DNA of 64,000 nucleotides from Cohnella nanjingensis (GTDB taxonomy: Bacteria > Bacillota > Bacilli > Paenibacillales > Paenibacillaceae). Position numbers and translations under genes: made by a program. The notes under the pieces are model-generated. The model was given only the letters and a program-made list of their open reading frames with translations. It searched no databases and was not told the DNA's origin. The DNA lies in contig NZ_JACJVP010000025.1 in assembly GCF_014212125.1 (NCBI RefSeq), forward strand, positions 142,503-206,502, written 5' to 3'. Shown piece by piece: positions 24,974 through 34,086 of the stretch (position 1 is its first letter; the number at the start of each line of letters is the position of its first letter).

Positions 24974-26461
24974 CTACAGGGTTCCGAGCAACGCGGCGCG
25001 GATCTCGCTCAGCGTATGCTCGCGAACCAGCTTTCCGTCTACGAATACGTCTTCCAGCAGGTCGGTCTCGCCGAATCCATCGTATTGCGCTTGGCCGAGG
25101 TTGTCGACATACGCCATCGTGCCGTCTTGGGCCGTGACCCGGACCAGCCCCGTCTGCGACTTCTTGAACTGGTTGCTGTCCGTCTTCGGATCCTTGTAGA
25201 TCTTGCGCTCTTCGCCGTTCACGATGGTGAAGGTCGATTTGAGCGCGAATCCGAACGTATCGCGGGTGTTGTACTGATACGTGAACGAGCCGATGCCGTA
25301 CACCATGTTCGTCGAAGCGAACCCCTTGGTCGCGAGCTTCTCGCAGATCTCCCGGCAGCGGTCGATCGTGATGGCGTCGCCGTAGATGGCTCCGATGTGG
25401 CTGTCCAGCTGCTTGTAGCCGCGCTCGGTGACGGTCCCGCCGAAGATCTCCCACAGCAGCTCGATGACGCCTTTGCGCTCGAATGCGTTCGCCGAATCCG
25501 GATCTCCGCAGATGATCTTGACGGGGTCGCCGCTGTCCGGGCGGATGACCACCCGGCCGTCCCGGCTCAGGATATCTTCCTTCAGTCCCCGGATAACCAC
25601 GTCGAGCACGCTCCATAGATCCCATGTATCCGATACGATCGACACGAAGCCGCTCGGATATACTTCCTTGATCAAGTACCGGTACGAGGCCATCTCGTCC
25701 CGCCCGTGCGCGCACATGACGCTGTGCTCGGTGGCCGGGATCGACGTGCCGACCAATTCCTTTTCCATATCGGCGTTGTAGTGATCTTCGAGGTAGAGGA
25801 TCGCCGGGATCGTATCCGTCCCCGTGAACGAGAGCAGGTGACCGGCTCCGCTGCTCTTCGCCGCTTCGAGCGAGCTCATGCCCCGCATCGAGAAGTCATG
25901 TCCCTGGAAGGGAACGCCCGACAAGTCTCCGTTGGTCCGGCGAGCGTACGCTTCGAGGATCTTGCGATACTCGAACGCCAGCGTGGCGCTCGTGGCCGGC
26001 ATCCAGAGCTGGCACGACATGAGCGTCTCCAAATAGTTCGTCAACCAGAAGAATTCCGGCTTCGTATTCTCGATCGTCAGCATCGGCACCTTGATCGGGA
26101 CGAGGCTGCCTTCTTTGACGGCCTTGATGCGGATCGGCAGATAGCCCAGGTCGTGCAGCCGTTCGATATGGCCGGCATCCGGATCGGCGACGCCCAGCGC
26201 GTAATGGATGACCCGCTTGTACTCGTCCGCCACTTCCGCCCGGGTTCTCCCGAAGAAAAACTCGTCGAGGTAATCGATGAGATATTCCTTGATGAACGCC
26301 TGGAAGCCGAAGGCGACGACATGATCGAGATTCGCGATACGACTGGTCCGCGCCGTCCAGGTCGAGTAGACCAGCTCCGTGCCCTTCGGATATTGATTCT
26401 TGTGGCTGACCTTGTAGAAGTCGCAGAGCAGCGTAGCGGGATATACATATTTGTGCGTCAT
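24974..26461 (-). CDS. nadV: Nicotinamide phosphoribosyltransferase (NadV/NAMPT-type)
   Basis: A 495-residue enzyme of the NAMPT/nicotinate phosphoribosyltransferase family. It joins nicotinamide and PRPP to give NMN, the one-step salvage route to NAD. Length is that of NAMPT (about 490), not the shorter PncB. Recognisable pieces are LCDFYKVSHKNQYP near the N-terminus, the HDFSMRGMSS loop, TEHSVMCAHG with the histidine that is phosphorylated in NAMPT, and IVSDTWDLW and VIRPDSGDP around the PRPP site. ATG 26461 follows GGAGGT at 8 bases; the preceding gene ends at 26464, so they are coupled. The neighbouring PRPP-synthase-like gene supplies the co-substrate. Confidence 0.92.
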   Translation of the reverse strand: MTHKYVYPATLLCDFYKVSHKNQYPKGTELVYSTWTARTSRIANLDHVVAFGFQAFIKEYLIDYLDEFFFGRTRAEVADEYKRVIHYALGVADPDAGHIERLHDLGYLPIRIKAVKEGSLVPIKVPMLTIENTKPEFFWLTNYLETLMSCQLWMPATSATLAFEYRKILEAYARRTNGDLSGVPFQGHDFSMRGMSSLEAAKSSGAGHLLSFTGTDTIPAILYLEDHYNADMEKELVGTSIPATEHSVMCAHGRDEMASYRYLIKEVYPSGFVSIVSDTWDLWSVLDVVIRGLKEDILSRDGRVVIRPDSGDPVKIICGDPDSANAFERKGVIELLWEIFGGTVTERGYKQLDSHIGAIYGDAITIDRCREICEKLATKGFASTNMVYGIGSFTYQYNTRDTFGFALKSTFTIVNGEERKIYKDPKTDSNQFKKSQTGLVRVTAQDGTMAYVDNLGQAQYDGFGETDLLEDVFVDGKLVREHTLSEIRAALLGTL

Positions 26462-26463
26462 GA

Positions 26464-27273
26464 TCACATACCTCCGATTTTGTAAATCCGAATGCGGTCC
26501 GTGTTCGATTCATCCAGCATCGTATCCGTCGTGAAGACCCGGTCCAGCAGATCGGACTGAGGGATCTTGCCTTGGAAAATGGACTTCTCGCAGTGGCTCA
26601 CCAGCAGATAGATCTCCGAAGCGCCGATCTCCCGGAGCCGCTCCGCGCTCAAGAGGAACGTGCCGCCGTAGGAACATAGATCATCCACGATGATCGCCTT
26701 GAATCCGGTCTTGTCGACGCTGCCGACGACATCCAGCTTCCGGATCTGCCCCGTCTGGAAATCCCGTACCTTGTAGCCGACCAGCTGCTTGTAGCCCTTC
26801 ACCTTGCTGTAGCGCTTCTGCGCCCCGGCATCCGGGAAGAACAGATAGTCCTCTGCCGGATCGAAGCCCGTCTCCCGCACCACCGTATCCAGCAGCTCGA
26901 TCGAGACGTACTTCGCGCTGCTGCGATCGAGGAGCGCCAGAGAGACGTCCGAATGGGGCTCGATGACCGTGACCTGTTCGAAGTTCATGGCGTTAATGAA
27001 GTTCGCAACGTACTTCAGCGTGAACACGGACGTCCCCTCTACCCGATCCATTCGGCTGTACGGCATGTAATAGATGACGAGCGAAGCCTTGAGCCGATGA
27101 TCTTCCAGGAAATTGTTCACGAACATCAGCTTGATCAAGTCGCCGTCGGATTCGTACTTGAAGGCGATGCGGTTGCGCTCGCCCGCCACGTTCAAGATCT
27201 GCTCCCCGTCCACCAACGTCTCGCCGTTCGGGAACGTTTTGAACGCCAGCAGCTCATCATTCAGATAGATCAT
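26464..27273 (-). CDS. Ribose-phosphate pyrophosphokinase-like protein
   Basis: A 269-residue PRPP-synthase-like protein. The C-terminal PRPP-binding loop IIVDDLCSYGGTF is clear, as is MPYSRMDR in place of the usual YARQDRK. At 269 residues it is shorter than housekeeping Prs (about 315) and diverged, as in NAD-salvage clusters and some phages. It probably makes PRPP from ribose 5-phosphate and ATP for NadV next door. ATG 27273 lies six bases after the upstream stop, with GAGGAG ten bases before it. Alternative: a phosphoribosyltransferase-fold protein without synthase activity. Confidence 0.85.
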   Translation of the reverse strand: MIYLNDELLAFKTFPNGETLVDGEQILNVAGERNRIAFKYESDGDLIKLMFVNNFLEDHRLKASLVIYYMPYSRMDRVEGTSVFTLKYVANFINAMNFEQVTVIEPHSDVSLALLDRSSAKYVSIELLDTVVRETGFDPAEDYLFFPDAGAQKRYSKVKGYKQLVGYKVRDFQTGQIRKLDVVGSVDKTGFKAIIVDDLCSYGGTFLLSAERLREIGASEIYLLVSHCEKSIFQGKIPQSDLLDRVFTTDTMLDESNTDRIRIYKIGGM

Positions 27274-27278
27274 ATCGT

Positions 27279-27683
27279 TCACGCTCCTCGCTTCATCATG
27301 TCCAGCGCCGACTTCAAGCACCGGTAGGCCGAGCTAAGCCCCGCGCGATCGTCCAGCAGGATGTTGTAGTAGATCTTGTGCGGGCTTCCGACCGGAACGA
27401 ACGGCGGATTCTCGTTAATGGCATCAAACGGGATGCGATTGGCGGTTAGATACGCCCGAATCTCGGGATATTGCGCTTCGCCGCACGCGGTGAAGATCAC
27501 CAGATGAGCGCCCTGTTCCTTGCACGCTCTCAACAGCGCGATGACGTCGTCGAAGGCAAGCCCGGCATGATGGTAATCGTAGACCGTGTTATCGTAATCA
27601 TAAGCGACGACGAGCCGGCCGTATTTCTTCCACTCCGCAACCAATCGGGCAACGACATTGTCATCCTCCAAGTAGAAGTCCAT
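27279..27683 (-). CDS. HAD-fold phosphatase-like protein
   Basis: A 134-residue small HAD-like protein: motif I appears as VVAYDYDNTVYD (D-x-D), motif II as VIFTACGEA, and an acidic LLDDRAGL near the C-terminus serves as motif IV. It resembles short phage or bacterial HAD nucleotidase-like proteins. First gene of the nicotinamide-salvage operon; a role in dephosphorylating a nucleotide intermediate is inference. ATG 27683 follows CGAGGTGAG and lies about 34 bases after the predicted transcription start. Confidence 0.8.
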   Translation of the reverse strand: MDFYLEDDNVVARLVAEWKKYGRLVVAYDYDNTVYDYHHAGLAFDDVIALLRACKEQGAHLVIFTACGEAQYPEIRAYLTANRIPFDAINENPPFVPVGSPHKIYYNILLDDRAGLSSAYRCLKSALDMMKRGA

Positions 27684-27708
27684 CGGCTCACCTCGTTCTT
27701 ATTTATAT

Positions 27709-27752
27709 TGTCATTTTTATATTATCATAATGACATTTATTATTTTCGTCAA
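27709..27752 (-). promoter_or_regulatory. Promoter and operator of the nicotinamide-salvage operon
   Basis: On the minus strand TTGACG (27747-27752), a 17-base spacer and TATGAT (27724-27729) form a near-ideal sigmaA promoter. An inverted repeat TGTCATT (27709-27715) / AATGACA (27729-27735) covers the -10 box and the start site, where a repressor such as the operon's own NrtR-like protein would block transcription. Confidence 0.75.
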
Positions 27753-27784
27753 GGGACTTTTGGCATTATTTTGGAATGAGGGCC

Positions 27785-27836
27785 AAAAAGAAGCGCCGCG
27801 GGCTCTGCCTAGCTCGGCAGTACGCGTGGCGCTTCT
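27785..27836 (-). terminator. Terminator downstream of the SWIM gene
   Basis: AGAAGCGCC (27789-27797) and GGCGCTTCT (27828-27836) pair over 9 bp, with TTTTT following on the minus strand. Confidence 0.75.
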
Positions 27837-28029
27837 GGTTCACATTCCCATCTTGTCCATTTCGTGAGCCGATAGACCTACAGCCGAAGCTTCTTCCAGC
27901 GATCAACGAGCCCCGGGTATCCTCTCTGGGTATCCTGCGCTTCCCCCTCCTGCGCATAGCTTAACGCCTCATCTTAACGAGACTGCGCGATCGCATTCTT
28001 TATCGCCGCCTCGCGAATATCGGGCACGC

Positions 28030-28434
28030 CTATGTTCGCTTGAAGGAACGACTCTCCACGCTGATCGCCGGCTCCTTGCTCAGGGCCTTCAACTGATCCG
28101 CAAGCTTCTTCTTCGGTTGGGAGGCTTTTCCCTTGGGGGCGGAATCGGTCTTGGCTTTTAAGACATCCAGCATGGACCTGATCTCCAGCAGTACGGCTAC
28201 TTGGTGTTTGCAGAACGCCTCCTGATCGTAAGGACAATCGCAAGCCATGGACTGGATATCGCCACGCGAGCCGATTCGCACCTCGACCTCGTAATTCTCG
28301 CTTCCTTCCACCTCGGCCTGATAGCATCCTTTATCGACTTCTTCTATATCAACGACATGACCTTCAACGTAGTATTCCTCGCCCCTCTTCAGGATGCCGG
28401 GCAAGACGAACTTCTCGAAATCTTTTAACTTCAC
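28030..28434 (-). CDS. SWIM zinc-finger protein, probably truncated
   Basis: A 134-residue protein with the SWIM motif C-x-CPYDQEAF-CKHQ (about residues 65-78), a zinc-binding module that contacts DNA or protein. GTG 28434 follows AAGGAG. Relatives with this N-terminus are usually several hundred residues long. Here the helix starting LADQLKALSKE breaks into a short, unlikely tail, and the next reading frame continues with SFLQANIGVPDIREAAIKNA, which suggests a frameshift plus deletion. It may be a remnant whose SWIM domain can still be made. Confidence 0.7.
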   Translation of the reverse strand: MKLKDFEKFVLPGILKRGEEYYVEGHVVDIEEVDKGCYQAEVEGSENYEVEVRIGSRGDIQSMACDCPYDQEAFCKHQVAVLLEIRSMLDVLKAKTDSAPKGKASQPKKKLADQLKALSKEPAISVESRSFKRT

Positions 28435-28575
28435 GCAGATCGTCTCCTTCGCATGCGTATCCGTTAGTCCTTCCTATTCCGCCGATAGATATACCTGAAC
28501 TTCTACTAGAATACTACTTCTCTGCAGTTTCACAACATAAGGTAGAGGTAAAACCTGACCGAGGGTGTGTATGCC

Positions 28576-30327
28576 ATGAACGATACGCCGCGTCCGTCCC
28601 GCTTGCCCGCGAAGCCCAACTTTCTTGTACTGCTCGTAGACGAGGAGCGGTATCCGCCCATCTATGAGAACCCGGAGATTCGAGATTGGCGGAGACAGAA
28701 CCTGATCGCTCAGGAACTGCTGCGGCCGCACAGCGCGGAATTCCACAGGCACTATATCGGAAGCACGGCGTGCTGCCCCAGCCGGGCTACCTTGTTCACC
28801 GGGCAGTATCCGTCGCTCCATGGGGTCAGCCAGACGGTCGGGATCGCCAAACAATCGTTCGACTCCGATATGTATTGGCTGAATCGCAACACGGTGCCGA
28901 CGATGGGGGATTACTTTCGCGCCGCGGGATATCAGACTTACTATAAGGGAAAATGGCACATCTCCAACGCGGACATCGTCACTCCGGGCACCCACAATAG
29001 CGTCCCTAGCTACCATCCGTTGACGGGCGTTCCCGACCCGGAGCTGGAACGGCTCTATGCTCGCGCCAACCCCCTGAACGACTACGGCTTCGCCGACTGG
29101 ATCGGTCCGGACCCGATCGGGGAGAGCCCTCGCAATTCCGCTTCCTCCGCGGCATTCGGATTAAGCGGCAGAGACGTCGTGTACGGCGCGGAGGTCGTCG
29201 AGCTCATCGAGACCCTCGACCGCCGGCAAAGCCAGGGCATGAATACCGAGCCTTGGCTCATCGTCTCCTCCTTCGTGAATCCGCACGATATTGTGTTGTA
29301 CGGCGATCTGACCGCGCGGCTGCCGAATTTTTTTAAGTTCGAGGTGGAGCCGATGCCGGCGGTCGCCCCGCCGCCGACGCGGCACGAAGCCCTCCACACA
29401 AAGCCGCGCTGTCAGGCGAGCTATCGGGATCTCTACCCGGTCGCCTTGCAGCCCATTAGCGACGAGCCGTTCTACCGCCAGCTGTACTATCAGCTGCAGA
29501 AGAATGCCGATCAGCAGATGCGGCTGGCGCTGGAGGCCTTGATTCGATCTTCCTTCTATGACGATACGATCGTCATCTTCACGTCCGATCACGGGGACCT
29601 CCTCGGCGCGCACGGCAATCTGCACCAGAAGTGGTACTGCGCCTATGAGGAGTTCCTTCATGTCCCGCTGCTCATCCACAACCGGCATCTCTTCCCGCAG
29701 CATCGGGAGGTGCATAAGCTGACGAGCCACGTCGATCTTCTGCCCACGATGCTGGGGCTGGCGAATATCGATATGGCCGAGGTCCGGAGCAGCATGCAGA
29801 ACCGATTCAGCGAAGCCCGCCCGCCGGTCGGCCGCAACCTGGCGCCTCTGATCCGGGAACCCGAACCTGCTATCGCGGAAGAGCCAATCTACTTCATGAC
29901 CGACGACGACGTTACGCGCGGGCAGCGCCAGGTGAATCTATGGGGCCGACCCTATCCCTCCGTCGTTCAGCCGAACCACATCGAGACCGTCCTGGTCACG
30001 CTTCATCGGAACGACAAGGAGGAGCTGTGGAAGTTCTCCCGCTACTTCGACAACAGTCAATTCTGGACGGATCCCGGAGTCCGGGACGTCACGGCGCATC
30101 CGGCGGGAGGAGATCATGCCGACAAGTGTGTAACGTATACAAAGACTCAACCGGTACCGGACGAGTATGAGCTGTACAACTTGACCGACGACCCGATGGA
30201 GACGCGCAACCTGACTTATCACGCTTGGGCAACGGAGGAGACACGAGGCATTCAGACGTGGATGATGCGGCTGCTGGAGGAGCAGCGCAAGCGGAAGAGG
30301 CTGTATCCGAGTCGGGTTGGGATTTGA
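28576..30327 (+). CDS. Sulfatase family protein
   Basis: A 583-residue cytosolic-looking sulfatase (no signal peptide). The active-site motif is CCPSRATLFTG, with C66 as the residue that would be converted to formylglycine. Metal ligands are seen in LVDEER near the start and in IFTSDHGDLLGAHG (about residue 335). Sulfatases cleave sulfate esters from sugars or other alcohols; related arylsulfatase-like enzymes also act on phosphonates and choline sulfate. ATG 28576 follows GAGGG at 10 bases; a GTG three codons earlier is possible. Monocistronic, with its own terminator. No sulfatase-maturation gene is nearby. Confidence 0.9.
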   Translation: MNDTPRPSRLPAKPNFLVLLVDEERYPPIYENPEIRDWRRQNLIAQELLRPHSAEFHRHYIGSTACCPSRATLFTGQYPSLHGVSQTVGIAKQSFDSDMYWLNRNTVPTMGDYFRAAGYQTYYKGKWHISNADIVTPGTHNSVPSYHPLTGVPDPELERLYARANPLNDYGFADWIGPDPIGESPRNSASSAAFGLSGRDVVYGAEVVELIETLDRRQSQGMNTEPWLIVSSFVNPHDIVLYGDLTARLPNFFKFEVEPMPAVAPPPTRHEALHTKPRCQASYRDLYPVALQPISDEPFYRQLYYQLQKNADQQMRLALEALIRSSFYDDTIVIFTSDHGDLLGAHGNLHQKWYCAYEEFLHVPLLIHNRHLFPQHREVHKLTSHVDLLPTMLGLANIDMAEVRSSMQNRFSEARPPVGRNLAPLIREPEPAIAEEPIYFMTDDDVTRGQRQVNLWGRPYPSVVQPNHIETVLVTLHRNDKEELWKFSRYFDNSQFWTDPGVRDVTAHPAGGDHADKCVTYTKTQPVPDEYELYNLTDDPMETRNLTYHAWATEETRGIQTWMMRLLEEQRKRKRLYPSRVGI

Positions 30328-30350
30328 ATGAGTGGTCCCCTTCAGGAAAG

Positions 30351-30386
30351 ACACCCGCGAGATTTTGGCGGGTGTTTTTGATTTTG
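30351..30386 (+). terminator. Terminator of the sulfatase gene
   Basis: ACACCCGC (30351-30358) pairs with GCGGGTGT (30368-30375), followed by TTTTGATTTT. Confidence 0.9.
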
Positions 30387-30567
30387 GTGTTTGGCGTGGT
30401 TAACGACTGAGCTTGCAGCACCCTATTGGACCGCATGGAGGCTTGCGGGTGGGCGCGAGAAATCTTCCTTGCAAGCGGAATTGTCCTTAACCTGTATAAA
30501 GGTACAAACAGGCCGCCTCAAATATCCATATGTTGGAGTGATCGTCTATTGGAAGGAGTTTTATAAA

Positions 30568-31212
30568 ATGATCGTGTATACGGCTATGGGAGATTCCATT
30601 ACGCACGGCCTTGGCGCAACTTGTCCTGCGCAAGCCTATCCGCAACGGATTGCCGGCATGCTGCGTTCTCGGCACAGACACGCATGTTCACAGGTTGTGG
30701 CCAACTCTGGATGGACGAGTACGGATTTGCTTCACGCCTTGTTGGACCTTGATCCGATTCAGCTTAGAAATTCTACAGCGACGAGCGTTTGGGTCGGCGG
30801 CGACAACCTGGTCCTCGCGGGTTTATCGATGCTTAGCGGGGCAGACAAACGCATGATTCCAGACATGCTGTCCCGTTACCAACGAGACCTGACCGTCATG
30901 ATCAAGACGATCCGAAGGGTCAGCCGGACGACGATCGTCTTATGCACGCAGTACAACCCTTTTCCCAAGAGCGCCATCGCCGCGGAAGCCATCGCCGCGC
31001 TCAACGGCGTCACCATGCAAGCGGCTAGACACCATCATGTCATCCTAGCGCCCGCACATCGCTGGTTCGAAGGCAGGCAGCCGCAATTGATTGCCGGTTA
31101 TCGATCGGGACGACTCGAGGATGCGCAAGGAAGATCGCTCCCCGTTCACCCCAACGATCTCGGCCACCAAGTGATTGCGCAAGGATTAATGCCTTTTATG
31201 ATGAATCAATGA
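30568..31212 (+). CDS. SGNH/GDSL hydrolase family protein
   Basis: A 214-residue SGNH-fold esterase-like protein: block I is GDSITHG at residues 7-13 and block V is HPNDLGHQ near the C-terminus, giving the catalytic Ser, Asp and His; VGGDNL fills the block III position. No signal peptide, so probably a cytosolic esterase or lipase-like enzyme of unknown substrate. ATG 30568 follows AAGGAG at 9 bases; the frame is open further upstream without support. Confidence 0.88.
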   Translation: MIVYTAMGDSITHGLGATCPAQAYPQRIAGMLRSRHRHACSQVVANSGWTSTDLLHALLDLDPIQLRNSTATSVWVGGDNLVLAGLSMLSGADKRMIPDMLSRYQRDLTVMIKTIRRVSRTTIVLCTQYNPFPKSAIAAEAIAALNGVTMQAARHHHVILAPAHRWFEGRQPQLIAGYRSGRLEDAQGRSLPVHPNDLGHQVIAQGLMPFMMNQ

Positions 31213-31542
31213 ATCAAAGCCTAGCAATCGTTTCACGACTGTGTTTTCCAGATCCGCCACCGCAACAGCCCAAGAGCCGAAGCTCCGGGCTTATTCGCGT
31301 TCAACGCCTAGCCCCCGGGGATGGTGATGGAGAACGCAGATGTACAGAATGTTTGATGAGATTAGACCTAAACAGCCCAAACGGTGCAACTAGATTCCCC
31401 GCCCCGCCCAGCCAAGGCTCGCGGGGATTTGTTGTATATGCGGAATTTTGGTTTGATCTGTGCTGATGGACGGACCGTATGCTTATCCATTCATATATTG
31501 AGTATGGGAATAATCACTTTTAATAGACAGGTGGTGATTCAC
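31213..31542. other. Gap without a supported gene
   Basis: Frames here are short, proline/serine-rich and lack ribosome sites. The last bases carry AGGTGGTGATTC, the ribosome site of the small gene at 31543. Confidence 0.5.
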
Positions 31543-31761
31543 ATGCAAGCACTCAGAAAAAAATCTATTCCCTCAAACAAAAAACAGAAGAATGTCCGTA
31601 CAAGCGCGAGAAAGCTTAAAACCGCAAAATCCGTGCGTACAAAAGCATTTTTCCCGTTTGGATTCGAACGTTTTGAGCCATTCGAACGATTCGAGCGATT
31701 TGAGCCATTCGAATTTGAGTCACCGTTTTTCTTTAGAAGAGGCTTCCGGGATTTTTTCTAA
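31543..31761 (+). CDS. Small basic protein with a Phe-Glu-Arg repeat tail
   Basis: A 72-residue protein of two halves: a Lys/Arg/Ser-rich N-terminus (about 1-36) and a C-terminal run of FE-R/P-F-E triplets (FERFEPFERFERFEPFEFE at about 42-60) ending in FFFRRGFRDFF. The DNA under it is a degenerate 9-15 bp tandem repeat. ATG 31543 follows a near-perfect extended ribosome site (AGGTGGTGATTC), and a strong terminator follows the gene, so it looks genuinely expressed. I do not recognise the family; similar aromatic/charged low-complexity tails occur in spore-coat or surface-associated small proteins. Confidence 0.65.
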   Translation: MQALRKKSIPSNKKQKNVRTSARKLKTAKSVRTKAFFPFGFERFEPFERFERFEPFEFESPFFFRRGFRDFF

Positions 31762-31779
31762 ACAGCTCACATCAAATCA

Positions 31780-31812
31780 AGATCCCCGCTGTTCTTACAG
31801 CTGGGGTCTTTC
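31780..31812 (+). terminator. Terminator of the repeat-tail protein gene
   Basis: AGATCCCCGCTGT (31780-31792) and ACAGCTGGGGTCT (31797-31809) pair around TCTT with one mismatch, followed by TTCCTAATTT. Confidence 0.8.
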
Positions 31813-31934
31813 CTAATTTGGCCTGCTTGCGGGAACGCACCGTATCCACTACAGCGTAGAACCGTACATACCGGGGAATCCCCCGATTTGACGCGATGCG
31901 TGGCGATCGAGGAAAACTAATCAACAATGAAGGC

Positions 31935-33689
31935 CTACAACTTGAACTTGCCGACCGCCGCTTCCAAGCCGGAGCTCCTCTCTCTCAGCAGCTCGGTCGT
32001 ATCGGCGATTCGCTTGGCCGCCTCCAACTGGCGAGCAGACATTGCGCGAAGCGCCTCCGTGCTGTCTTCCGCTTGCCGGGAGATCCTGGAGATCTGCTCC
32101 ACGGATGCGGAGACCTCCTCGGAGCCGGCCAGCACCTCCTCCGAAGCCGCGGAGATCTCTTGAATCTGGCCGTTCACCAGAACGAACCGGTCCATCGCGA
32201 GGTTGAACAGCCGTTCGGCTTGACCGGACAATTCCTCTCCCCGGTTGATCTCTTGGCCTTCCTCCCGCATCCGCTCCCCGATCCGCACCGACTCTTGCTT
32301 GATTTGGAGCAGGAGCTCGGCGATGTGCTTGACTGCAACGGCGGATGCGTCGGCCAGCTTGCGCACTTCGCCGGCGACGATCGCGAAGCCCGCCCCATGC
32401 TCTGCGGCCCGTGCCGCCTCAATCGACGCATTGAGCGCCAGCAGCTTGGTCTGATCGGAGATGCCCGTGACGGCTGCCAGCGCCGGTTCGATCTCTTGCA
32501 TGCAAGCCTCCAGCACCTGCACCGACTCCGTCGTCTGCCTGGCGGCATCGGACATCGAAGCCACCTGCTCGCGCAGCCACCCGATGGCGTTCCTGCCGCG
32601 CTCCGCGGACGCCAGCGCTTCGCCGGACACCTCCGTCACGGACGCCGAGGCTTCCGCGATCCGCCCGATGGCGGCAGCCATCTCGCCCACCGACTTGGCG
32701 CTCTCCTCCGCTCCGATCCTTTGATGCTTCGCGCCGTCTGCCAGCTCCGCCGCCGACTGCTCCAGGCTCTCGTTCATCGCCACCATCCGTTCGCTCTCCG
32801 AACCGAACTGGTTCGTAGATCGAACGAGACTTTGCGTCGTGTCCGCCATATCGCGAACCACGTCCCCGAGCGTGACGCCGAGCCGTTCGGTCATCCGGAT
32901 CATCGCCGAATAGGCTTGTCCGATCTCGTCCTTCGACCTGACCCGCTTGGCGCCAAGATGCGCCTTCGCATCTGCGAGATCCCCGCGGGCAATGGCCTCC
33001 GCACCCTTGACGATCACGCCCAGCGGCCTCAAGGCCCGAGACATAAACCAAACGATCAGGATGAAGATCAGGAGCGTGAGGATCCCCATCAGGACGAACA
33101 GAGGCATGCTATTCCGGATGACGTCCCGATAGATCGAATTCGCCACCGATACGTTCGTATCGATGCCGAGCGCTCCGATCACCTTGCCGTCCGCATCGCG
33201 CAGCGGCGCATAGGACGAAAGATAATCGCCGTACTCCGGGTTCCGGATGACGCTCGTCTTGGCCGGTTGCCCGTCCAGGATCGCCTCGATCGCCTGCTCG
33301 GGCATATCCGTGACTTCCCCGATCGGCGACGCCGAATCCGAACTCCGCGGCTGCCCGTCGATGAGCAGGATCGGCTTCTTGTCGCCATCGATTCGCACCG
33401 TATATACATACATCGCGCCGATCCGCTGCCGGTAAAGGTTCAGCTCTTCGCGGAGATTCCAGTAGAGATCCGTCTCCGTGGCATTCTTCAAAAAGTCGGC
33501 GTAGGACTTCAAATCGAACTGCCCCGCATAGGCTTCCGCCATATGCATGTTGAAGCTGCCGATCGCTTCTTCGCTAGCTTTCTTGGTGTTGCGGATTTGC
33601 ATGACGATCAAGACGGAAGACAGGAGAACGAGGAGGGCCAGAATGCTGAGGGACAGCTTGAGGACCAACCGACTGTTGAATCTGAACAT
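31935..33689 (-). CDS. Methyl-accepting chemotaxis protein
   Basis: A 584-residue membrane chemoreceptor: first membrane helix about 10-32, an extracellular Cache-like sensor domain (about 33-200, with [19 protein letters not shown]), second helix about 197-218, HAMP domain (about 219-290) and a cytoplasmic signalling domain whose hairpin tip reads [19 protein letters not shown], followed by [12 protein letters not shown]. It relays ligand occupancy to CheA/CheW. ATG 33689 follows AAGGAG. The upstream small gene (33738-34043) is co-oriented 48 bases away. The plus strand is open across the gene as a compositional shadow. Confidence 0.93.
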   Translation of the reverse strand: MFRFNSRLVLKLSLSILALLVLLSSVLIVMQIRNTKKASEEAIGSFNMHMAEAYAGQFDLKSYADFLKNATETDLYWNLREELNLYRQRIGAMYVYTVRIDGDKKPILLIDGQPRSSDSASPIGEVTDMPEQAIEAILDGQPAKTSVIRNPEYGDYLSSYAPLRDADGKVIGALGIDTNVSVANSIYRDVIRNSMPLFVLMGILTLLIFILIVWFMSRALRPLGVIVKGAEAIARGDLADAKAHLGAKRVRSKDEIGQAYSAMIRMTERLGVTLGDVVRDMADTTQSLVRSTNQFGSESERMVAMNESLEQSAAELADGAKHQRIGAEESAKSVGEMAAAIGRIAEASASVTEVSGEALASAERGRNAIGWLREQVASMSDAARQTTESVQVLEACMQEIEPALAAVTGISDQTKLLALNASIEAARAAEHGAGFAIVAGEVRKLADASAVAVKHIAELLLQIKQESVRIGERMREEGQEINRGEELSGQAERLFNLAMDRFVLVNGQIQEISAASEEVLAGSEEVSASVEQISRISRQAEDSTEALRAMSARQLEAAKRIADTTELLRERSSGLEAAVGKFKL

Positions 33690-33737
33690 GGAAGAAGTGC
33701 TCCTTCGGCTGCAATATGCGCATGTGGTTTTCTTTAG

Positions 33738-34043
33738 TCATACAGAATGTATAAGTTTTACCCCTATCCATTTCTGTATGACCTCCGATAAAAACGTGTC
33801 GCCGTCCGGGAAGACGGCGAAGCCGTTTTTACTTGCCAGTAGAACCTCTACAAAATTCGACATAACTGCGCATTTTCCTTCCAGGTCGCCGCCTGAAGGG
33901 ATGACAAACCATCGAAAATAACCGTTGATGGATAAATAAACCCCGACGTGTCCATCCCGAATGGGCTCTTCATGTAACAAAATGATGCAATTCTTTAGAC
34001 TTTGATACGATTCGCATTTTTTTGGATTGACATGAAAGCGCAT
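33738..34043 (-). CDS. Uncharacterised small protein (101 aa)
   Basis: I do not recognise it. Composition is protein-like, unlike the shadow frames of this GC-rich DNA: HVNPKKCESYQSLKNCIILL, then PIRDGHVGVYLSINGYFRWF, and the ending FPDGDTFLSEVIQKWIG. Its 3' end has a decayed homologous copy at 18738-18832, where GDTFLSE and VKLIHS are conserved, which argues for a real family. ATG 34043 has only a weak ribosome site and the frame continues upstream. It precedes the chemoreceptor gene on the same strand and is divergent from the AraC regulator at 34087, only 43 bases away. Confidence 0.5.
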   Translation of the reverse strand: MRFHVNPKKCESYQSLKNCIILLHEEPIRDGHVGVYLSINGYFRWFVIPSGGDLEGKCAVMSNFVEVLLASKNGFAVFPDGDTFLSEVIQKWIGVKLIHSV

Positions 34044-34086
34044 TCCAGAAATGATATTTCTACAGTAGAAAGGGGGGCTTCCTCCG

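Noticed and set aside
31896-33737. 613-codon plus-strand frame
   Set aside because: It lies opposite a textbook chemoreceptor and has His/Arg/Leu-rich shadow composition.
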